Of a stretch of 64,000 nucleotides of DNA, positions 59,454 to 64,000 are shown piece after piece. This DNA is from Typhlomys cinereus (lineage: Eukaryota > Chordata > Mammalia > Rodentia > Platacanthomyidae): contig JALPQD010000360.1 of assembly GCA_023101885.1 (NCBI GenBank), positions 186,001 to 250,000 of the forward strand, in the 5' to 3' direction. The position numbers and the translations under genes were made by a program. Position 1 is the first letter of the stretch. The number at the start of each line of letters is the position of its first letter. Under the pieces are notes generated by a model. That model was not told the DNA's origin, searched no databases, and worked only from the letters and a program-made list of their open reading frames with translations.

Positions 59454-60498
59454 TCGTAAAGGGGTGGAGACATAGAATGGGTGAGAGCACAGGAACTTAT
59501 GTGCCCAGCTTTCCTCAATAGACATCAGCTTGATGGTGATTTCCTTTGTTATCAGGTCAGCAGCTCTGCCCTTCCACAAATAGTCTGGTATGCTAGCATG
59601 TCAAACATTGGAGACTGGCAATAAGAAGGGGTTGCAGAATATAACCATTGTTTTCAGCTCATGCTCTAGCCAGGAGATGTATAGGCAAACCAGGACATCA
59701 CACTGGGCTCCAGAAGTATTAGTGTTCCTGCTCTGAAAGAGCACCAAATCCTGCGCAGTAGAATCCATTCTCCTTTCCTCAGCCTGCACATTCCAGTTGT
59801 CTTGGGAGAGACAGTTAATTGAGTGAAATATATGGGCTGAAACAGTTTAGTGTAAATGCAGGTCACGTATCTAGTAGAGATGTTTCCCAACTAACTTTGT
59901 CATTGAAATCAAACCAATGTTCTTAGACAAACTACAGAAAGTAGATATAATAAAGTCATTGTTAATGGAAGTAATAGGAACATTTACTTGTATTGAATTA
60001 TCAGCCACATCTATTGATTCAAATTAAAAAAATAAGTTAAAATTAGGATATTCAAGAAAATATATTGAATATAATGAATATCCAAGTACTATAATAAAGG
60101 ATGAAGACTTTTTTACATTCCCAAATGCAAGAAAAACTTACCTGTTTACATAGTTTTATCTATATTTATCTATTATCTATTTAATATATAACCAATGTGT
60201 ACTGAAAAAAACAAAATATATCATTATAAGCAATTATATGTATATACCTAGGTATTTTCCAAACTTTGTTTTTTTAATTTGTGTTCTTACTACTTAGCTT
60301 CAAATTCACTCTCTCTGTCTCTCTCTTTCTCTTTCTGTCTTTGTTTCAGTTTTCTAGCATACTCCAGACTATTACCTTGTGAGAGTCAATCATGGGTGTC
60401 AACTTGACCACACCTGGCATGAAGTAACATCAGCTGAGAACACCTGAAGAGACGATGATCTAGATCCAAGCATTTATAATACTTAGAGGAGCCCAAGA

Positions 60499-61198
60499 TG
60501 TGATTGGAACCTCCCAGTAGCACAGCAGATAAAAGGAACCATAAAACAGGAGATTAGGAAGAAGAAGAGAGACTTTCCCAAGGTGTCTGCAGTGACTTGG
60601 TCTGCCTCCAGACTGGTCCTCCCTCTGCAACCTTAAGCATAATGAAGAAATTTCCCTTTCTCCATAAGTTGTTTGAATTTGGTTGCTGTAAATATTACAT
60701 ACCTTTCCTTCCCATCTGTAGGGATTAGATATGAAAACCCAAGCCCAATATTTCATGATATATTTTAAATGTATGCAACACAGTACATTTTTTTAGAGTT
60801 TAGCCGAGACTGGCCTTGAACTTCCTGATCCTCTTTTCTCCATGTTTTCAGCAAATCCTACAACCACAACTGGTGCAATACACATTTGTAAATAAAGATT
60901 TCTACAATGCGATAAATGACAAAAAAAATCTGTGTCATCTTCTGACATCTTCTGAATCATGTTTTCCCCAGTGATTTCCCCAGATGGGTTTGAGTTATTG
61001 GGCTATTTCAATTAATGTCAAATGAACCGTGTAACATGAGAAGGACAGATTTTCTTCAGGTGCTCTCTTGCAAGTGCCCCTGCTCATTTGCATATTATAC
61101 AAGTCCATACTGAGTAAATTCATCTTAAATCATATCTATTTTCTCCTTTTTTTGCCAGTATTTGTTTTGATCAGATAGCTCTTCATAAAGACTGTTTT
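60499..61198. other. Unassigned flank between palindrome and L1
   Basis: Continues the repeat whose TGTCAACTTGACCACACC start lies inside the arm at about 60397, up to about 60660. Then ordinary AT-rich sequence. Because the window starts at the partner of 60498, it is not possible to say whether this is also part of the arm. No gene seen. Confidence 0.55.
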
Positions 61199-61825
61199 TT
61201 ACTCCACCAGAAAGCTCCTGAAACTAATTGAGAAGTTCAGCAGGGTGGCAGGATACAAAATAAATGTGCAAAAATCAGAGGCCTTCCTATATGCCCAGAA
61301 TGAAAGAAGTGAAAAAGCCTTGAGAGAAACAATCCCATTTACTATAGCCCCTAAAAAAATGAAATACCTTGGTATAAACCTAACCAAGGAGGTAAAAGAC
61401 CTTTACAATGAAAACTTTAAAACCCTCAAGAAAGAAATTGCAGAAGACACCAGAAGGTGGAAAGACCTCCCATGTTCCTGGATTGGCAGAATGAACATCG
61501 TAAAAATGACCATGCTACCAAAGGCAATATACAAATTCAGTGCTATACCAATTAAAATCCCAAAGCAATTCTTCAAAGAAGTTGACCAAACAATCTCAAA
61601 ATTCATATGGAGGCACAAAAGTCCCAGGACAGCAAAGACAATCCTGAGTAAAAAAAACACTGCTGGAGTTATTACCATACCAAACCTTAGTCTATACTAC
61701 AAATTCATAGTTGTAAAAACAGCCTGGTACTAGCTCCAAAATAGACACACAGATCAATGGATGAGGATTGAAGACGCAGATATAAGCCCACAAAATTACA
61801 GCCACTTGGTCTTTCACAAAGGCGC
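61199..61825 (+). repeat. Young L1 ORF2 fragment (RT thumb and beyond)
   Basis: Open frame from 61245 with [59 protein letters not shown] and [15 protein letters not shown], up to KTAWY and a stop at about 61733; a recognisable continuation runs to 61825 in broken frame. It starts abruptly just downstream of the RT FADD region. Confidence 0.9.
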
Positions 61826-61918
61826 CCAAAGATTGCAAGGATTATGAACAGGAGGGATGGGGTTGGAGGGCCACAGCAGAAACAAGGAGAGAAGTGACCA
61901 TGTTACAGTAGAGAAAAT
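61826..61918 (+). repeat. L1 3'UTR scrap between two ORF2 fragments
   Basis: ATTGCAAGGATTATGAACAG, GGAGGGCCACAGCAGAAAC and GTTACAGTAGAGAAAATAAG match the 3'UTR blocks at 13040-13130. Its presence between two ORF2 pieces marks internal deletions or recombination between L1 copies. Confidence 0.75.
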
Positions 61919-64000
61919 AAGCCTTAATCAAACCCTGAAAGAAATGGACCTTACAGATCTCTATCGAACTTTTCACCCACGCACCAAAGAATACACATTT
62001 TTCTCAGCAGCACACGGAACTTTCTCCAAAATAGATCACATATTGGGCCACAAAATGAATCTACACATATACAAGAAAGTTGAAATTCTAACCTGTGCCC
62101 TATCAGACCACCACGGCCTAAAGCTGGACATCCACAACACATCAAACAAGAGAAAATACACTAACTCCTGGAAACTTAACACTATGATGCTGAATGAGGA
62201 CTGGATTCAGGAAGAAATTAAAAAGGAAATTCAAGATTTCCTGAAAGTGAATGATAACGAAAATACAACCTACCAAAATCTCTGGAAAACAATGAAAGCT
62301 GTTCTAAGAGGTAAGTTCATAGCTCTTAATGCCTACATTAAAAAAATGGAAACATCAGAAATAAACAACTTAACAATGCAGCTTAAAGCTTTAGAGAAAC
62401 AAGAGCAATCTGATCCCAAAAGCAGTAGAAGAGAAGAGATTAGCAAAATAAGGGGAGAAATATCTGAAATCGAGATTAAGAAAACGATAGAAAAAATCAA
62501 CCAATCAAAAAGCTGGTTCTTTGAAAAAATCAATAAGATTGATACACCCCTAGCTAAACTAACCAAAAGCAAGAGAGAAAAAACCCAAATTAACAAAATT
62601 AGAAATGAACATGGAGTTATCACTACTGATACCCAAGAAATCCAGAGAATTATAACATCATATTTCAAAAACTTATACTCTGTGAAGTTTGACAACACAA
62701 AAGAGATGGATGAATTTCTAAGTAAACACAACTTACCTAAATTGAATCAGGAAGTTGTGAATTATTTAAATAGTCCTATAACATACAAGGAAATTGAGGA
62801 CGTAATCTCGAATCTTCCCACCAAAAAATGTCCTGGACCAGATGGATTCAGCACAGAGTTCTACCAGACATTTAAGGAGTTAATAACACCAATACTCCTT
62901 AAACTGTTCCATCAAATAGCAAAGGAAGGAACACTACCAAATTCCTTCTATGAAGCTAATATCATTTTAACCCCAAAACCTAATAAAGATTCACTTAAGA
63001 AAGAAAACTATAGGCCGATCTTCCTGATGAACACAGACGCAAAAATTCTCAACAAAGTCTTAGCAAATCGGATTCAAAAACATATTAAAAAGATCATTCA
63101 TGGGGACCAAGTAGGCTTCATCCCCGGCACACAAGGTTGGTTCAACATACGCAAATCAATAAATGTAATTCATCATGTAAACTAGTCCAAAGTCCAAGAC
63201 CACATGATACTCTCGATAGATGCAGAAAAAGCTTTTGACAAGATCCAACAGCCTTTTATGATCAAAACGCTAGAGACAGTGGGAATGGAAGGAACCTTAA
63301 TCAATATAATAAAAGCTATATACAACAAGCCCACAGCAAGGATTATGCTCAATGGGGAACAATTGGAATCATTCCCACTTCAATCAGGAACTAGACAAGG
63401 CTGTCCACTCTCACCACTTCTATTCAATATTGTACTTGAAGTCTTAGCTGAAGCCATAAGACAGGAAAGGGACATAAGAGGGATGCAAATCGGCAAGGAA
63501 GAAGTCAAGCTATCCTTATTTGCAGATGACATGATCTTATACTTGAGGCATCCCAAAAACTCCACCAAGAAGCTCCTGGAACTAATTGAGAAGTTCAGCA
63601 GGGTGGCAGGATACAAAATAAATGTGCAAAAATCAGAGGCCTTCCTATATGCCCAGAACGAAAGAAGTGAAAAAGCCTTGAGAGAAACAATCCCATTTAC
63701 TATAGCCCCTAAAAAAATGAAATACCTTGGTATAAACCTAACTAAGGAGGTAAAAGACCTTTACAATGAAAACTTTAAAACCCTAAAGAAAGAAATAGCA
63801 GAAGACACCAGAAGGTGGAAAGACCTCCCTTGTTCCTGGATTGGCAGAATCAACATCGTAAAAATGACCATCCTACCAAAGGCAATATACAGATTCAATG
63901 CTATACCAATCAAAATCCCAAAGCAATTCTTCAAAGAAGTTGACCAAACAATCTCAAAGTTCATATGAAGGCACAAAAGACCCAGGATAGCAAAAACAAT
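61919..64000 (+). repeat. Young, nearly open L1 ORF2, endonuclease end through reverse transcriptase, runs off window
   Basis: ORF2 makes the endonuclease and reverse transcriptase that copy L1 RNA into the genome. The first open frame (to 63185) holds the endonuclease end ([25 protein letters not shown]), linker ([20 protein letters not shown]) and RT start ([38 protein letters not shown]). A TAG at 63183 interrupts it. The next frame (63204-63968) holds motif A ([12 protein letters not shown]), [11 protein letters not shown], and the catalytic FADD at 63519-63530, and ends at a TGA where the sister fragment at 61615 has Trp. The 5' end, ORF1 and most of the endonuclease are absent. Few mutations, so it is the youngest L1 here, but inactive. 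Confidence 0.95.

Larger units (their letters stand above)
49635..60498 (-). repeat. Block P', right arm of the giant inverted repeat
   Basis: Reverse complement of 15592 down to 1, lacking the part equivalent to about 5525-10384. Landmarks on the plus strand: ORF2 cysteine region (49789-50001, minus frame with CWRGCGE and HCWWEC), an L1 tail found only here (50365-50890), SINE 51235-51515 (minus), L1 mosaic 51745-55383, CA arrays, L1 tail 57420-57775, LTR 57965, 420-bp repeat 58385-58790, SINE 59148-59453 (plus), CT tract 60302-60350. Confidence 0.93.

Noticed and set aside
61857..63185. 442-codon frame as a host gene
   Set aside because: It is L1 ORF2 (endonuclease end, linker, RT start), truncated and ended by a nonsense codon.

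Overview
This is mammalian, rodent-like genomic DNA, almost entirely repeats. The rodent call rests on L1 ORF2 fragments of rodent type, MaLR (ORR1-like) LTRs, tRNA-derived ID/B4-like SINEs that begin with a GGCTGGAGAGRTGGCTCAG-type head, and a vomeronasal type-2 receptor (V2R) relic. I saw no typical murine B1 or B2 elements. The SINE structure would fit a non-murid rodent, perhaps a dipodoid, but the species is not proven. No intact protein-coding gene is visible.

The main feature is a nested inverted duplication. Position 1 pairs with position 60498 on the opposite strand. I name the blocks P, Q, R and S. The order is P (1-15592, forward), Q (15593-23142, single copy, holds the V2R exons), R1 (23143-27340, forward), a 25-N gap, P2 (27366-38014, inverted partial P), S (38015-39792), R2 (39793-43236, forward), R3 (43237-47538, inverted R), S' (47539-49634, inverted S), and P' (49635-60498, inverted P with a 4.9 kb deletion). 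Unique DNA and a younger L1 ORF2 run off the right edge. Reading the right arm backwards gives P-S-R, while the left arm is P-Q-R. Turning P2 around would make 27.4-60.5 kb a regular hairpin.

Inside P are SINEs, a MaLR LTR, a tandemly duplicated ~1 kb unit carrying two (TG)n arrays, a possible exon fragment at 8.3-8.6 kb, and a heavily rearranged L1 (8748-14020) whose pieces alternate in strand. Q and R are mostly L1 3' ends in both orientations. Q also has V2R exons 4-6. S has an unclassified ~420 bp repeat and an ORR1-like LTR; the S' copy carries an extra SINE with a 15-bp target duplication.

P2, parts of R1 and R2, and the V2R exons are full of one-base deletions relative to their copies or to the family. 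This looks like uncorrected long-read sequence. Frameshifts there, and the exact block order, should be treated with caution. The extra SINE and other differences show that at least part of the duplication is real and old.
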